Shown one piece after another: positions 1 through 9,025 of a stretch of DNA of 45,336 nt. Origin of the DNA: Eubacteriales bacterium (lineage in GTDB: Bacteria > Bacillota > Clostridia > Saccharofermentanales > DTU023); NCBI GenBank assembly GCA_030537595.1, contig JAUNVR010000005.1:1-45336 (forward strand), written 5' to 3'. Below the pieces are notes generated by a model. It saw nothing but the letters and a program-made list of their open reading frames with translations, was not told where the DNA came from and searched no databases. Both the position numbers and the translations under genes were made by a program. Positions within the stretch are counted from its first letter, which is position 1. Each line of letters starts with the position of its first letter.

Positions 1-75
1 TGGCGTCCCCGACAGGAATCGAACCTGTGTCTACAGCTCCGGAGGCTGTCACCCTATCCACTAGACCACGGGGAC
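1..75 (-). tRNA. tRNA-Arg (anticodon CCG)
   Basis: Read on the minus strand this is a complete cloverleaf: a 7-bp acceptor stem GTCCCCG/CGGGGAC, a TTCGATT T-loop region, an anticodon arm ACAGC/GCTGT, and the 7-base loop CTCCGGA that puts CCG at positions 34-36 (reads codon CGG). The 3' CCA is encoded and lies exactly at the window edge (bases 3-1). A TATAAT promoter sits about 45 bases upstream. Confidence 0.96.
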
Positions 76-82
76 GTATTTT

Positions 83-105
83 GGCCGCGGCTGATGCCGG
101 CGGCC
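83..105 (-). other. GC-rich hairpin in the tRNA-Arg(CCG) leader
   Basis: GGCCGC pairs with GCGGCC, and an inner GGC/GCC stem closes a 4-base loop with one bulged base. It lies between the proposed transcription start near 114 and the tRNA 5' end at 75. There is no T-run on either strand, so it does not look like an intrinsic terminator. It may act in pre-tRNA processing, but that is only a guess. Confidence 0.5.
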
Positions 106-120
106 GAATTGGCATTTAGT

Positions 121-150
121 ATTATACTCTAAACTTTGCTGTCTTGTCTT
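121..150 (-). promoter_or_regulatory. Probable promoter of tRNA-Arg(CCG)
   Basis: On the minus strand a perfect -10 TATAAT (126-121) follows a weaker -35 AAGACA (150-145) at an 18-base spacing. The predicted start near 114 gives a short leader before the tRNA. Confidence 0.5.
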
Positions 151-199
151 GCTAATTTTTTGCCAGCGAAAAGTTGCTGAGTGGCCACTATCTAAGATT

Positions 200-1099
200 C
201 TAGCGGCGTCTGCGTTTTTCTTGCTGGCTGTAGTAAGCCGCTTCTTCACGGGCAGCTTTACGGTTTTTAATGCTGATTACCACACGAATTAAGATTAAGG
301 TGATTGCGAGAACGGCGGCGATAATTGCGGCAATAATATAGAGTTTATTATTGACGGTGCCTTCCGCGTTTTCTGCCAGTTTTTCTTCGAGGGCTTTATC
401 CTCAGGGCTGACTTCGGGCTTTATCTCTTTAGCGAAGTTAATGCTTTCTTTTGCGGCATCGCCCTTATCGAGGCGAATTTTTAATTCGGCATTCGCTGGG
501 ACATCGTTATTTGCGCTCGGAATTGCAACGTTCTGCAATTCTGCTCCGGGATTGGTGTTAACTGTATTGACATAGGGGTCCATAGCGACCGAGTCTTTTG
601 TCGGAATAAGGACATAGGTGTTGCCTTGGCTTTCGACACTAAACTGGAAGCCGGTTGCAGGTAGATTGAAGTTGACCTCCGAGGTGCCAGGTGGCATTTC
701 ATAATTACTTTGCCAATTATTGGCAGCAGTCATGATCAGACTGGTGGCGTAGAGTACATTGTTATTTGGCACAATGATGACGTCTACTTCAGCTGGGATT
801 TCCGCAGCATCAATGCCACTCCAATCAATTTTAACCACAGTGATGATGCCTTGCACCGGAGCTTCGGGAGAACCTGCGCTGTCAGGATCTTCGACGACTT
901 GATTGTCATCTTGGTCCAGCGGTTCCTCGGACTCATCATCCGGTAAAACTATGGGTTCATCCGCATCTTCTGCATGGACGATATGCGCTGCGCGCAGGTC
1001 AAAAGTCAGTCCGAATGTGACCCCGCAAAATAGGAGCAGGGCAAGTGAAAGACTGAGAGTTTTTTTGAAAAATGGTTGGCAAGCTTGTGTTTCTAGCAT
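200..1099 (-). CDS. Secreted membrane-anchored protein with a Cna-B-like domain
   Basis: This 299-residue protein has an N-terminal signal sequence (basic FFKK followed by a Leu-rich core, residues about 10-35). A very acidic Asp/Glu/Pro linker follows (about 44-80). Next is a beta-rich stretch (about 84-180) whose pattern (ITVVKIDW, a central AANNW, then LPATGFQFSVES and NTYVLIPT) resembles Cna-B-type surface repeats. A single hydrophobic helix (about 252-272) precedes a basic tail ending in RRRR. It is probably a type I surface protein held by the C-terminal helix; no LPXTG motif follows the pattern needed for sortase. The ATG has a good site, GGAGG, 7 bases upstream. Function unknown. The neighbouring plus-strand gene pair is divergent and need not be related. 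Confidence 0.7.
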   Translation of the reverse strand: MLETQACQPFFKKTLSLSLALLLFCGVTFGLTFDLRAAHIVHAEDADEPIVLPDDESEEPLDQDDNQVVEDPDSAGSPEAPVQGIITVVKIDWSGIDAAEIPAEVDVIIVPNNNVLYATSLIMTAANNWQSNYEMPPGTSEVNFNLPATGFQFSVESQGNTYVLIPTKDSVAMDPYVNTVNTNPGAELQNVAIPSANNDVPANAELKIRLDKGDAAKESINFAKEIKPEVSPEDKALEEKLAENAEGTVNNKLYIIAAIIAAVLAITLILIRVVISIKNRKAAREEAAYYSQQEKRRRR

Positions 1100-1199
1100 G
1101 CGTTTCCTCCATTCCGGGCCGTAACAGAGCCCCTTATGAGCTCAATGCCAATCATTATAACGACTTCGCGCTCTTTCGTCTATGACAGTGAGGTTACTT

Positions 1200-1228
1200 T
1201 TGAGAGTTCGAGCTGACTCTGCTATACT
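1200..1228 (+). promoter_or_regulatory. Probable promoter of the two-component system operon
   Basis: TTGAGA (1200-1205), a 17-base spacer, then TATACT (1223-1228). It lies about 80 bases before the response regulator start codon and fits a vegetative sigma-70/SigA promoter. The 1100-1307 gap also carries upstream signals for the divergent surface protein, which I could not resolve. Confidence 0.5.
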
Positions 1229-1307
1229 TTTACTTGAAATAACTCGGCTGATGACCTCTATTTTGCCATAGGTAATCGTAGCCAAATTATACAGGGGAGA
1301 GGTTGTT

Positions 1308-2015
1308 ATGAGCGATCGTATTCTGGTTGTAGACGATGAAGCCAATATCGTCGATATATTACAAGCTAATTTGGAGCGCGAGGGCTATTCGGTAATTGTT
1401 GCCTATGACGGGCATACCGCCCTCAAACTCGGCTTGGAAGAAAATCCCGACCTCATCCTGCTCGACTGCATGTTACCGGGCTTGGATGGCTTTGATGTCT
1501 GTCAGAAACTGCGCCAGGAGCGCAAGTTGATGCCGATAATCATGTTGACTGCAAAGAGTGAAGAAATTGATAAGGTGCTCGGACTAGAGCTGGGTGCCGA
1601 TGATTATATGACTAAGCCTTTTAGCGTCCGTGAAGTACTGGCGCGAGTGAAGGCGCAGCTCCGGCGCAACCGCTTTGCCGATGAGCAAGAAAGTGGAGGC
1701 CAGAAGCGCCTACGCTTTGGCGAGCTGATGATTGATGAAGAGGCCTACACCGTCACTTATGACGGGGTCGAGATTCCGCTGACCTTACGCGAATTTGAGC
1801 TGGTGCTGTTTTTGGCCCGGCATGCGGGACAGGTTTTTTCACGCGAAGTCTTATTAGAAAAAGTTTGGGGCTATGACTACTACGGCGATGTACGAACCGT
1901 CGATGTAACGGTCCGCAGAACGCGTGAAAAGCTCGAGCCAGATCAGGATAAATATCGTTACTTACTAACTAAAAGAGGCGTAGGCTATTATTTTAATCGA
2001 GATTTAATGGCTTAA
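1308..2015 (+). CDS. walR: OmpR/PhoB-family response regulator, WalR-like
   Basis: At 235 residues it has the standard two-domain layout. The receiver domain (1-120) shows the acidic pair D9-D10, phospho-acceptor D53 in LILLDCMLP, T81 and K103 in the TKPF motif. A winged-helix DNA-binding domain (about 133-232) has the OmpR-type signatures LTLREFELVLFLARH and VWGYDYYGDVRTVDVTVRRTR. The receiver, with IIMLTAKSEEIDKVLGLE followed by GADDY, reads like WalR/VicR, the essential regulator of cell-wall turnover in Bacillota. The ATG follows GGGGAGAGG. The kinase gene lies 20 bases downstream and murA follows it, which fits an envelope role. PhoP/PhoB-type regulators share the fold, so the exact ortholog is an inference. 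Confidence 0.85.
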   Translation: MSDRILVVDDEANIVDILQANLEREGYSVIVAYDGHTALKLGLEENPDLILLDCMLPGLDGFDVCQKLRQERKLMPIIMLTAKSEEIDKVLGLELGADDYMTKPFSVREVLARVKAQLRRNRFADEQESGGQKRLRFGELMIDEEAYTVTYDGVEIPLTLREFELVLFLARHAGQVFSREVLLEKVWGYDYYGDVRTVDVTVRRTREKLEPDQDKYRYLLTKRGVGYYFNRDLMA

Positions 2016-2035
2016 TTTAGCTTCGAGGTTTTAGG

Positions 2036-3394
2036 ATGCCGACTCTAGTCTGGATAATTTTAGCTGCAGTTTTTACTGCAATTTTAACCTGGGCCGGGGC
2101 TCAGGCCCAGTTCAAAGCTACGCGCCGTCAAATGGCGCGTAAGTTACGTCGGGCGGAAGCTGAGGTGCGGGTCAATACTTCTGAAGCTGAACGCATCCTG
2201 GGCTCAATCGAGCTCGGGGTTATTGCTTACAATACAGAAGGACGTCTAGTCACAGCGAATCGGGCGGCTAGAATTTTAATTCCCCGTCCGCCAAAGACCT
2301 TCCGCGATTTTCTCGAAGCCTACGGGCAGGATGCTGCCTTTCGCTCCTCAGTCTTCCTCGGCTCACCCTTAGCTGTAACAGTTTACCGCCGCGAGAATCT
2401 TTGTCTCCGCCTTCAGGTGCAGACCCGCGGGGTGGGAGCCGGAGGCGCAAATCGGCTGGTTTTAATCCAGGATTTTAGCCGTCAAGATAAAGAAGAGAGA
2501 ATGCGTAAAGAGTTTGTTGCCAATGTCTCGCATGAATTAAAAACACCTTTAACGACAATTAAAACTTACTCAGAATCCTTGATCGACTGGGGCCTGGCAG
2601 AAAAGAGCGAGGAAGCGCAGCGCAAGGATTTACAGAGAATCTACGATGACTCAATCAGGATGGAGAAGTTAATCTCAGACCTGCTCCTGCTTTCGAGCCT
2701 CGATGCTCGAGGCTTTCACACCACTGTCGAGCAAGGCGACCCAGCTTGGCTGATTCGCCAGACCTGTGAACGGATGCAGTATCAGGCTGAGGAAAAGCAG
2801 ATCGAGCTCAGCTGCCAAATTATGAATAATATTCCGGCTGTCTACCTCGATCGAGCTGCGCTAGAGCGCATACTTACTAACCTGGTTTCAAATGCGCTAA
2901 AGTACAGTCCGGAAAAGAGCAAGGTAGCCGTCTATGTCGGTGCGGTACGTGAAGAGGTCTACTTTAAGGTCAAGGATCAGGGCTTCGGCATTCCGGCAGA
3001 AGATCAGGCCCATATTTTTGACCGTTTCTTCAGAGTTGACCAGACTGGATCCCGGCAGCATGGGGGAACCGGCTTAGGTCTTTCAATTGTCAAAGAGTTG
3101 GTTGAATTACATCGTGCGAGAATCGATCTGAACTCAGTTCTAGGTCAGGGTACGGAGTTTACAGTCATGATGCCAACGGCAAAAAAGGTGCTTCGGGAAA
3201 CCCTTCACGCCTTAATTGAGAACGAAGCTCAGCAGGATATTATTACTGCAGCTGCGGCAGAGGACTTGTCTGCGCTTGCTAGACAGCTTGGCATTGTGGC
3301 AAAATGGACATCTATGACTAGTAGTGAAAAGCAAGCCTTGGAGACGATTATCAATGCCGACTCCGAGGCTGAACTGCTGTCCGCGCAAGCTTAA
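2036..3394 (+). CDS. walK: Membrane sensor histidine kinase, WalK/PhoR-like
   Basis: This 452-residue kinase has one N-terminal membrane helix (about 3-22) and almost no extracellular part, like the single-pass WalK of streptococci. A coiled coil (about 28-50) and a PAS-like domain (about 51-145) follow. The dimerisation/phospho-acceptor domain has H166 in FVANVSHELKTPLTT. The ATPase domain has an N-box (NLVSNALKYS), G1 (DQGFGI), F-box (FDRFFRVD) and G2 (GGTGLGLSIV). It phosphorylates the regulator encoded just upstream. After the usual end of the catalytic domain there is an extra tail of about 70 residues, rich in Ala and Glu and without a recognised domain. The stimulus must be sensed in the membrane or cytoplasm because no external sensor is present. 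Confidence 0.85.
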   Translation: MPTLVWIILAAVFTAILTWAGAQAQFKATRRQMARKLRRAEAEVRVNTSEAERILGSIELGVIAYNTEGRLVTANRAARILIPRPPKTFRDFLEAYGQDAAFRSSVFLGSPLAVTVYRRENLCLRLQVQTRGVGAGGANRLVLIQDFSRQDKEERMRKEFVANVSHELKTPLTTIKTYSESLIDWGLAEKSEEAQRKDLQRIYDDSIRMEKLISDLLLLSSLDARGFHTTVEQGDPAWLIRQTCERMQYQAEEKQIELSCQIMNNIPAVYLDRAALERILTNLVSNALKYSPEKSKVAVYVGAVREEVYFKVKDQGFGIPAEDQAHIFDRFFRVDQTGSRQHGGTGLGLSIVKELVELHRARIDLNSVLGQGTEFTVMMPTAKKVLRETLHALIENEAQQDIITAAAAEDLSALARQLGIVAKWTSMTSSEKQALETIINADSEAELLSAQA

Positions 3395-3409
3395 GTAGGA
3401 GGTATTTAA

Positions 3410-4681
3410 GTGTCCAGATATCGGATTAATGGAGGCCGGCGCCTCAGTGGTCGGGTGACGATCAGCGGTTCTAAGAATGCCGCACTCGGAGTCCTGGCTG
3501 CTGCGATGGCGGTTGACGGTCCCTCCGTAATTGAAAATGTACCGCGAGTTTCGGACATTGACATACTCCTGGACATCTTTGCCCTGTTAGGAGCAAAGGT
3601 CGAGTGGCAGAGCCACGATACCGTACGGATTGACCCCACCACAGTTAGCAACCACGAGGCGATGATGGAAGAAGTCCATCAACTGCGTGGCTCATATTAT
3701 CTCTTAGGTGCATTTCTCGGTCGCTTTGGCCGGGTGCGGCAGCTATTGCCGGGTGGTTGTGACTTCGGTTCACGGCCGATTGACCTGCACTTAAAGGGCT
3801 TTGCCGCCCTCGGGGCTAGTGAGCAACAGATCAGCGACGGCGTGATTGACCTCCAGTGTCCCCAGCGCTTAAAGGGTGCATCAATTTTTCTCAATGTAGT
3901 CTCTGTTGGAGCGACAATTAATATTATGTTGGCCGCCGTCCATGCGGAGGGCGTGACAGTCATCGATAACGCGGCGAAAGAACCGCATATTGTTGACGTG
4001 GCCAACTTTTTAAATGCGATGGGTGCAGAAGTTCGGGGAGCGGGAACAGATGTGATTAAAATCACTGGTCGCCCGGTCTTGCCGGCAAATAAGACCTACG
4101 CAATTATCCCCGACCAGATTGAAGCCGGAACTTTTATGATGATGGCACCTTTGACCAGAGGTGATATTACAGTTGAAAATCTGATCCCCACTCACATGGA
4201 GCCCCTGAGTAATAAATTAATTGACATGGGCTGTCTGGTTGAGGAAGGTGATGACAGTATCAGGGTGGCCTTGATGGAGCATGATAAGCTCACAGCGACC
4301 ACTTTCAGAACCATGCCTTACCCCGGTTATCCGACGGACTTACAGCCCCAGACAGTCGCCTTATTATGTGCGGCCGAAGGCTCTGGCCGAGTGATTGAGA
4401 ATGTCTGGGAAAACCGCTTTCAGTACATCGATGATTTAAAATTGATGGGTGCGAATATTATGACTTCAGGCCGCCTGGCAATTATCCAGGGCGGACTGCG
4501 CCTCCAGGGTGCGAAGGTACCTTGTCGAGATTTGAGAGCCGGAGCAGCCATGGTCATGGCGGCCTTGGCAGCTGAGGGGGAGACCATAGTCGAAGGGATT
4601 GAGACAATTCAGCGCGGCTATGAAAACTTCGTCCCTAAGCTGCGTGGCCTAGGTGCAGAAATTGAGGAAATTGAGGCATGA
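3410..4681 (+). CDS. murA: UDP-N-acetylglucosamine 1-carboxyvinyltransferase
   Basis: It catalyses the first committed step of peptidoglycan synthesis, transfer of enolpyruvate from PEP to UDP-GlcNAc in the cytoplasm. The 423 residues match the family. Visible landmarks are K22-N23 in the SGSKNAAL motif, the substrate-binding RGSYYLLG, and the catalytic cysteine C117 in LPGGCDFGSRPIDLHL, the residue attacked by fosfomycin. The start is GTG at 3410 behind TAGGAGGT, 15 bases after the kinase stop, so it is probably cotranscribed with the two-component genes. The stop overlaps the next start as ATGA, suggesting translational coupling to pth. Many Bacillota carry two paralogs (MurA/MurZ); which one this is cannot be decided here. 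Confidence 0.95.
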   Translation: MSRYRINGGRRLSGRVTISGSKNAALGVLAAAMAVDGPSVIENVPRVSDIDILLDIFALLGAKVEWQSHDTVRIDPTTVSNHEAMMEEVHQLRGSYYLLGAFLGRFGRVRQLLPGGCDFGSRPIDLHLKGFAALGASEQQISDGVIDLQCPQRLKGASIFLNVVSVGATINIMLAAVHAEGVTVIDNAAKEPHIVDVANFLNAMGAEVRGAGTDVIKITGRPVLPANKTYAIIPDQIEAGTFMMMAPLTRGDITVENLIPTHMEPLSNKLIDMGCLVEEGDDSIRVALMEHDKLTATTFRTMPYPGYPTDLQPQTVALLCAAEGSGRVIENVWENRFQYIDDLKLMGANIMTSGRLAIIQGGLRLQGAKVPCRDLRAGAAMVMAALAAEGETIVEGIETIQRGYENFVPKLRGLGAEIEEIEA

Positions 4682-5262
4682 GTTTAAGCCGTCCGAAATT
4701 AGTAGTCGGCTTAGGTAATCCCGGGGAAAAATATGCCCGGAACTGGCACAACTTAGGTTATATGGTGCTGGATATCCTTGCCGAGCGACACAAGCTCAAA
4801 CTAAATCGGATTCGCTTTAAAGGCTATAGCGATAATTTTAACTTAGGGGGGCAGAGAGTGATTTTATTGAAGCCCACCTGCTTTATGAATAATTCGGGGG
4901 AGAGCGTGCGCGCAGCCCTCGATTTTTATGCTTTAGAGCCCGAGGATGTAATTGTTGTCTACGATGATATTGACTTAGACTTCGGCACAATTAGGATTAG
5001 AGGGCGGGGTGGAGCGGCTCATCACAATGGGATGAAATCTGTGATTGCCCACCTCGGGACAGAAGAATTTACTAGAGTTAAGCTTGGTTTCGGACCTCAA
5101 GACAGGAGCCGGGATATCGTCGCCCAGGTCCTCGCGAATATCCCGAAAGAGCAGCAAAAAGCATGTTTTGAAATCCTCTTACGGGCTGCAGATGCGGTTG
5201 AAATGATTATTAAAGATGGGCTATTTGCTGCGCAAAGTAAGTTAAACGGCCCGGTTAAATGA
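4678..5262 (+). CDS. pth: Peptidyl-tRNA hydrolase
   Basis: It releases peptides from prematurely dissociated peptidyl-tRNAs so that the tRNA can be reused. The 194 residues are the normal length. The active-site set is present: N14 in GLGNPG, catalytic H24 in ARNWHNLGY, N71 in CFMNNSGE, and D96 in VVYDDIDLDFG. The glycine-rich RIRGRGGAAHHNGMKS loop is also typical. It overlaps murA upstream and mfd downstream by four bases (ATGA) each. The pth-mfd neighbourhood is also found in Bacillus. Confidence 0.96.
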   Translation: MSLSRPKLVVGLGNPGEKYARNWHNLGYMVLDILAERHKLKLNRIRFKGYSDNFNLGGQRVILLKPTCFMNNSGESVRAALDFYALEPEDVIVVYDDIDLDFGTIRIRGRGGAAHHNGMKSVIAHLGTEEFTRVKLGFGPQDRSRDIVAQVLANIPKEQQKACFEILLRAADAVEMIIKDGLFAAQSKLNGPVK

Positions 5263-8200
5263 GAGCAGGAAATTTACTTGAAAGACTGAGTCAAAAGCGC
5301 CAGATCAAAGAGGCGTTAGAAGCCCTAAGGCCTGAGCGCAAGGGGGCGGATTTTCCGCGCCTGAATCTCTATGGCTTACCCGATCAGGCCAAGCCCTTAA
5401 TTGCTGCAGCTCTAGCCTTGGCTTTAGATCAGAAAAAACCAGCTGTTTTATTAGTTCCAGATGAATTGGCGGCCAGAAATTACAGCGCTGTGCTCAGCGA
5501 ATTAGTCGAAAAAGCACCCCTAAATATTCTCCCCTTGCCCCTCGATTTAACTGCTGCAGAAGCGCGTTCACGTGAGGGCGAATTGGAGCTTTTGGCACAG
5601 ATTGCTGAGCTTCCGGACTTAAATTATTCTGCTGTAATTGTCACAGCTGATGCCCTAGCTGATGACCTACCTGCCCCAGAGTCAATTCGTCAGAAGTCCT
5701 TAAAGCTAAAGCTGGGCGAGGACTGGGCCAGCGAGCTCTTGAATGCTGAGTTAACAGAGCTCGCCTATGAGCGGGTCGAAGAAGTCGATGCCGCTGGTCA
5801 ATATGCCCAGCGCGGTGACGTCATCGATATTGCAGTTGCGACTGAAAGCGGAAATTATAAAATCTACCGGCTGAGTCTATTCGACACTGAGATTGATAGC
5901 CTAAGGCTAGTCGATATCGATAGTCAGCGCTCCTTAGAGAATCTAAAGGAAATCACGATACCACCAGCCCGCGTTTTACTTTTAACTGAGGCCGAGCGAA
6001 GCCTCCTGATTGAACAGATACCCCAGGAACTTAAGGCCTACCAGAGCGAAGTTCTCAAGGGCGGAGGTCAGCCCAAGCACTATGCCAGACTGCAAGAGCA
6101 GGCCTTTCATGATGTCGAGAGATTAAAGACAGGAGCTTACTTTCCTGGGCTGGCGCGCTGGCAATATCTGTTAAAGCGGCCACAGTACAATATTTTAGAT
6201 TTTTGTAAAGAACTGAAATTACCCCTCTTTATTGATGAGCCAAAGCGATTATTCAGGCGCCTCGATGCCCAGGCGGCTGAATGGCAGAACGAGCTGGCAA
6301 GCGGGGTGGAGCATGGTCGCCTCTTACCGGCGGCTGAGGCATTGCGGCCGAGCCGTAAAAGTCTCGGTCGGCAGATTAATGCCTACTCTGAAGCTGCTTG
6401 CATGATTTCGCTCAGCCAACTAGGCGGGAGTTCAGGTCTGCCAGCGGCAAGTTCAATGAATTTAGCAATCCGGGACAGTGACTCCTATGTCCGCCAGCAG
6501 CAAGAAATGTTTGCGGCACTTCAAACGGCTCACGAATCCGGCTATCGGCTGAGCTTATTTGCCGGCAGTGAAAAGGCCAAGCTCGAGCTCGAAAAGGCAG
6601 CCCAAGAGGCGAAGCTAGAAGTAGATATTTCGCCAGCAAAGCTAAGTAGTGGCTTTACCTGGCCCGGGGCAGGGGAACTCATCCTCGGAGTGAAAGAAAT
6701 CTTTGGCCAGGCGGCCAAGCGCAGCCGGCGCAAGCAACAAGTGCCTGGACGTCCGATTGAATTCTTCTCGGACCTGGCTGAGGGCGACTTAGTCGTACAC
6801 GAAGACCATGGAATCGGGCGCTTTTTAGGCTTGGAGACGCTCAGCACCTCGACTGGGAGGAAGGACTATATCACCATTGCCTATGCAGATGATGATCGAC
6901 TCTTCCTGCCCTTAGAAGCGCTGAGCAAGATTCAAAAATACTTAGGTGCCGAGCAGAAGGAGCCAAAGTTGACGAGGCTCGGCGGTGCGGAATGGCAGCG
7001 CCAAAAATCTAGAGCCAGAGAGTCAATCAAGCAACTCGCCTTTGACTTGGTTCAGCTATATGCCAAAAGACGGCAGGCTAAGGGGCATAAGTTTGCCCCG
7101 GACAGTGATTTCGAACGCGATTTTGAAGCTGCCTTCCCCTATACAGAAACTCCGGATCAGCTGCGTGCCATGGCTGAGATTAAGGCGGATATGGAATCCG
7201 AGCGGGTGATGGACCGCCTCCTCTGCGGAGATGTCGGTTTCGGTAAGACGGAGCTTGCATTTAGGGCCTTATTTAAGGCGGTAGTCGATGGTCGGCAGGC
7301 GGCCTTTCTGGCCCCGACCACGGTGCTCGCCCAGCAGCATTTCGAGAAGCTGAAGGAGCGTCTGGGTGAGATTCCCATCCGTTTGGCCTTGCTTTCGCGC
7401 TTTGTGCCTTTGGCCAGGCGGCGTGAGATCTTAAAAGAATTAGAACGTGGTGAGTTGGATTTAGTTGTCGGTACTCATCGCCTGCTTTCAAAGGATGTCA
7501 AATTTGACCGTTTGGGCCTTCTCGTAATCGATGAGGAGCAGCGCTTTGGAGTTGGCCATAAGGAGCAGTTAAAAGAGCAGTATCCAGATATTGATGTGCT
7601 GAGTCTCTCGGCGACGCCAATACCGCGTACTTTACACATGTCACTTGCTGGCATCCGCGATATTTCGGTTCTCGAAAGTGGACCGGATGATCGCCGGCCA
7701 GTCATTACTTACGTTTTAGAATATGAGCAGGATTTGCTTGAAGAGGCTATCTTGCGTGAGATTGGCCGTGGGGGACAGGTTTTCTACCTCTTAAATAATA
7801 TTAAGGCGGTCCAGAAAAAAGCCCAGGAACTCAGTGAATTGATGCCTGGTCTGCGGGTTCGCTATGCCCATGGTCAAATGGCGGAGCGCCAGTTGGAAGA
7901 GGTGATAATGGCCTTTGTCCAACATGAATTTGATCTTCTAGTCTGCACGACAATTATCGAAAATGGGATAGATCTGCCGAATGTTAATACCATGATTGTC
8001 GAGAATGCTGACCGCCTGGGGCTGGCCCAGCTCTACCAGATTAGAGGGCGAGTCGGGCGTTCAGGTCGGCAGGCTTATGCTTATATTACCTACCGGCCGG
8101 ATAAGGTCTTGACTGAAAATGCCGAGAAAAGGCTGGCAGTAATTCGTGATTATACTGAGCTCGGCTCAGGCTTTAAGATTGCTCTACGTGACCTCGAGGT

Positions 8201-8789
8201 GCGTGGGGCCGGGAATCTACTCGGTGGTGAACAGCATGGGCATCTGGCGGCGATTGGCTATGAGCTGTATTGCCGGATGCTCGATGATGAGATTAAGAAT
8301 GTAATGGGTGAAAGCACTGAGTCGAAAGAGGAATTCGATCCGCAGATTGAGTTTAAGCTCGATGCCCTGATCCCAGAAAATTACATTCGAGATTCTGTCC
8401 AGCGGATGGCTATTTATCGGCGGATTATGAAGCTTGCCTCGACAGCTGATTTACTCGACCTTTACGATGAGCTCTTAGACCGTTTCGGCGAGCCGCCGGA
8501 GGCAGTTTTAACCTTATTAGACTTAGCTTATCTAAGACAGCAGGCGATCGAGTATCGGATTGCAGAGATTAAACGCCTACCTGATGAGTTGCGTCTGATT
8601 TTTAGAAATGACAGCAGTCTGCCGATGGCAAAGATTTCCGCCCTACTGGCGACGAAAGAAGCAGAATATCGACTCTTCTTCTCCGCAGCAGCTAGACCCC
8701 AGCTGACTTACCGGCGTGAGTTTAATACGGATAAGGCCGCGCTAAAAGCCTTAAAAGAGCTATTTGCAGCTGCTGACAAGCTTAGCTGA
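5259..8789 (+). CDS. mfd: Transcription-repair coupling factor
   Basis: Mfd is a DNA translocase that removes RNA polymerase stalled at lesions and recruits the UvrABC nucleotide excision machinery. At 1176 residues it is full length. The N-terminal third is the UvrB-like module. The RNA polymerase interaction domain begins near residue 500 (DLAEGDLVVHEDHGIGRF). The RecG-like motor has Walker A GDVGFGKT at 657-664, the DEEQ box at 758-761, SATPIPRTL, and QIRGRVGRSGR. The C-terminal TRCF domain follows (about 1010-1110). The start overlaps pth as ATGA. An intrinsic terminator overlaps the stop codon, so it ends the walR-walK-murA-pth-mfd run. Confidence 0.97.
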   Translation: MRAGNLLERLSQKRQIKEALEALRPERKGADFPRLNLYGLPDQAKPLIAAALALALDQKKPAVLLVPDELAARNYSAVLSELVEKAPLNILPLPLDLTAAEARSREGELELLAQIAELPDLNYSAVIVTADALADDLPAPESIRQKSLKLKLGEDWASELLNAELTELAYERVEEVDAAGQYAQRGDVIDIAVATESGNYKIYRLSLFDTEIDSLRLVDIDSQRSLENLKEITIPPARVLLLTEAERSLLIEQIPQELKAYQSEVLKGGGQPKHYARLQEQAFHDVERLKTGAYFPGLARWQYLLKRPQYNILDFCKELKLPLFIDEPKRLFRRLDAQAAEWQNELASGVEHGRLLPAAEALRPSRKSLGRQINAYSEAACMISLSQLGGSSGLPAASSMNLAIRDSDSYVRQQQEMFAALQTAHESGYRLSLFAGSEKAKLELEKAAQEAKLEVDISPAKLSSGFTWPGAGELILGVKEIFGQAAKRSRRKQQVPGRPIEFFSDLAEGDLVVHEDHGIGRFLGLETLSTSTGRKDYITIAYADDDRLFLPLEALSKIQKYLGAEQKEPKLTRLGGAEWQRQKSRARESIKQLAFDLVQLYAKRRQAKGHKFAPDSDFERDFEAAFPYTETPDQLRAMAEIKADMESERVMDRLLCGDVGFGKTELAFRALFKAVVDGRQAAFLAPTTVLAQQHFEKLKERLGEIPIRLALLSRFVPLARRREILKELERGELDLVVGTHRLLSKDVKFDRLGLLVIDEEQRFGVGHKEQLKEQYPDIDVLSLSATPIPRTLHMSLAGIRDISVLESGPDDRRPVITYVLEYEQDLLEEAILREIGRGGQVFYLLNNIKAVQKKAQELSELMPGLRVRYAHGQMAERQLEEVIMAFVQHEFDLLVCTTIIENGIDLPNVNTMIVENADRLGLAQLYQIRGRVGRSGRQAYAYITYRPDKVLTENAEKRLAVIRDYTELGSGFKIALRDLEVRGAGNLLGGEQHGHLAAIGYELYCRMLDDEIKNVMGESTESKEEFDPQIEFKLDALIPENYIRDSVQRMAIYRRIMKLASTADLLDLYDELLDRFGEPPEAVLTLLDLAYLRQQAIEYRIAEIKRLPDELRLIFRNDSSLPMAKISALLATKEAEYRLFFSAAARPQLTYRREFNTDKAALKALKELFAAADKLS

Positions 8790-8813
8790 GCTTGATTTTC
8801 CCTCGGCTTTTTG
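8784..8813 (+). terminator. Intrinsic terminator after mfd
   Basis: AGCTGAG (8784-8790) pairs with CTCGGCT (8802-8808), with one G-T pair and an 11-base loop, followed by a run of T. The stem begins three bases before the mfd stop codon. Confidence 0.65.
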
Positions 8814-8962
8814 CCAGAATAAGTAGGCCTGAACAGTCTGATTTTAGACGGAATTAACAAATTATTCGAGCACTCAGACCGCGGCTTTCAAGCCCGAGAT
8901 TCGGCCTGAGTTTCTAGAGTTATTTACTTTAATTTCGCGCTTCAAGATTGAGGGCAAGCAGC

Positions 8963-9004
8963 GATGACAGACCGACCCTTAGGGCCGGCAAAATCCCTGT
9001 CGTC
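8963..9004 (+). promoter_or_regulatory. Nested hairpin in the aspartase leader
   Basis: GATGACAG (8963-8970) pairs with CTGTCGTC (8997-9004). Inside it CCG-CCC (8972-8978) pairs with GGG-CGG (8982-8988) around one mismatch and a TTA loop. The structure ends 10 bases before the aspA ribosome-binding site, so it could modulate translation or mRNA stability. It matches no riboswitch class I recognise. Confidence 0.45.
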
Positions 9005-9025
9005 AGCATCATAGATGAGGTAAAA

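Noticed and set aside
8948-9025. Longer aspA start at 8948
   Set aside because: It would translate through the leader hairpin and has no ribosome-binding site; the ATG at 9026 follows GATGAGG.
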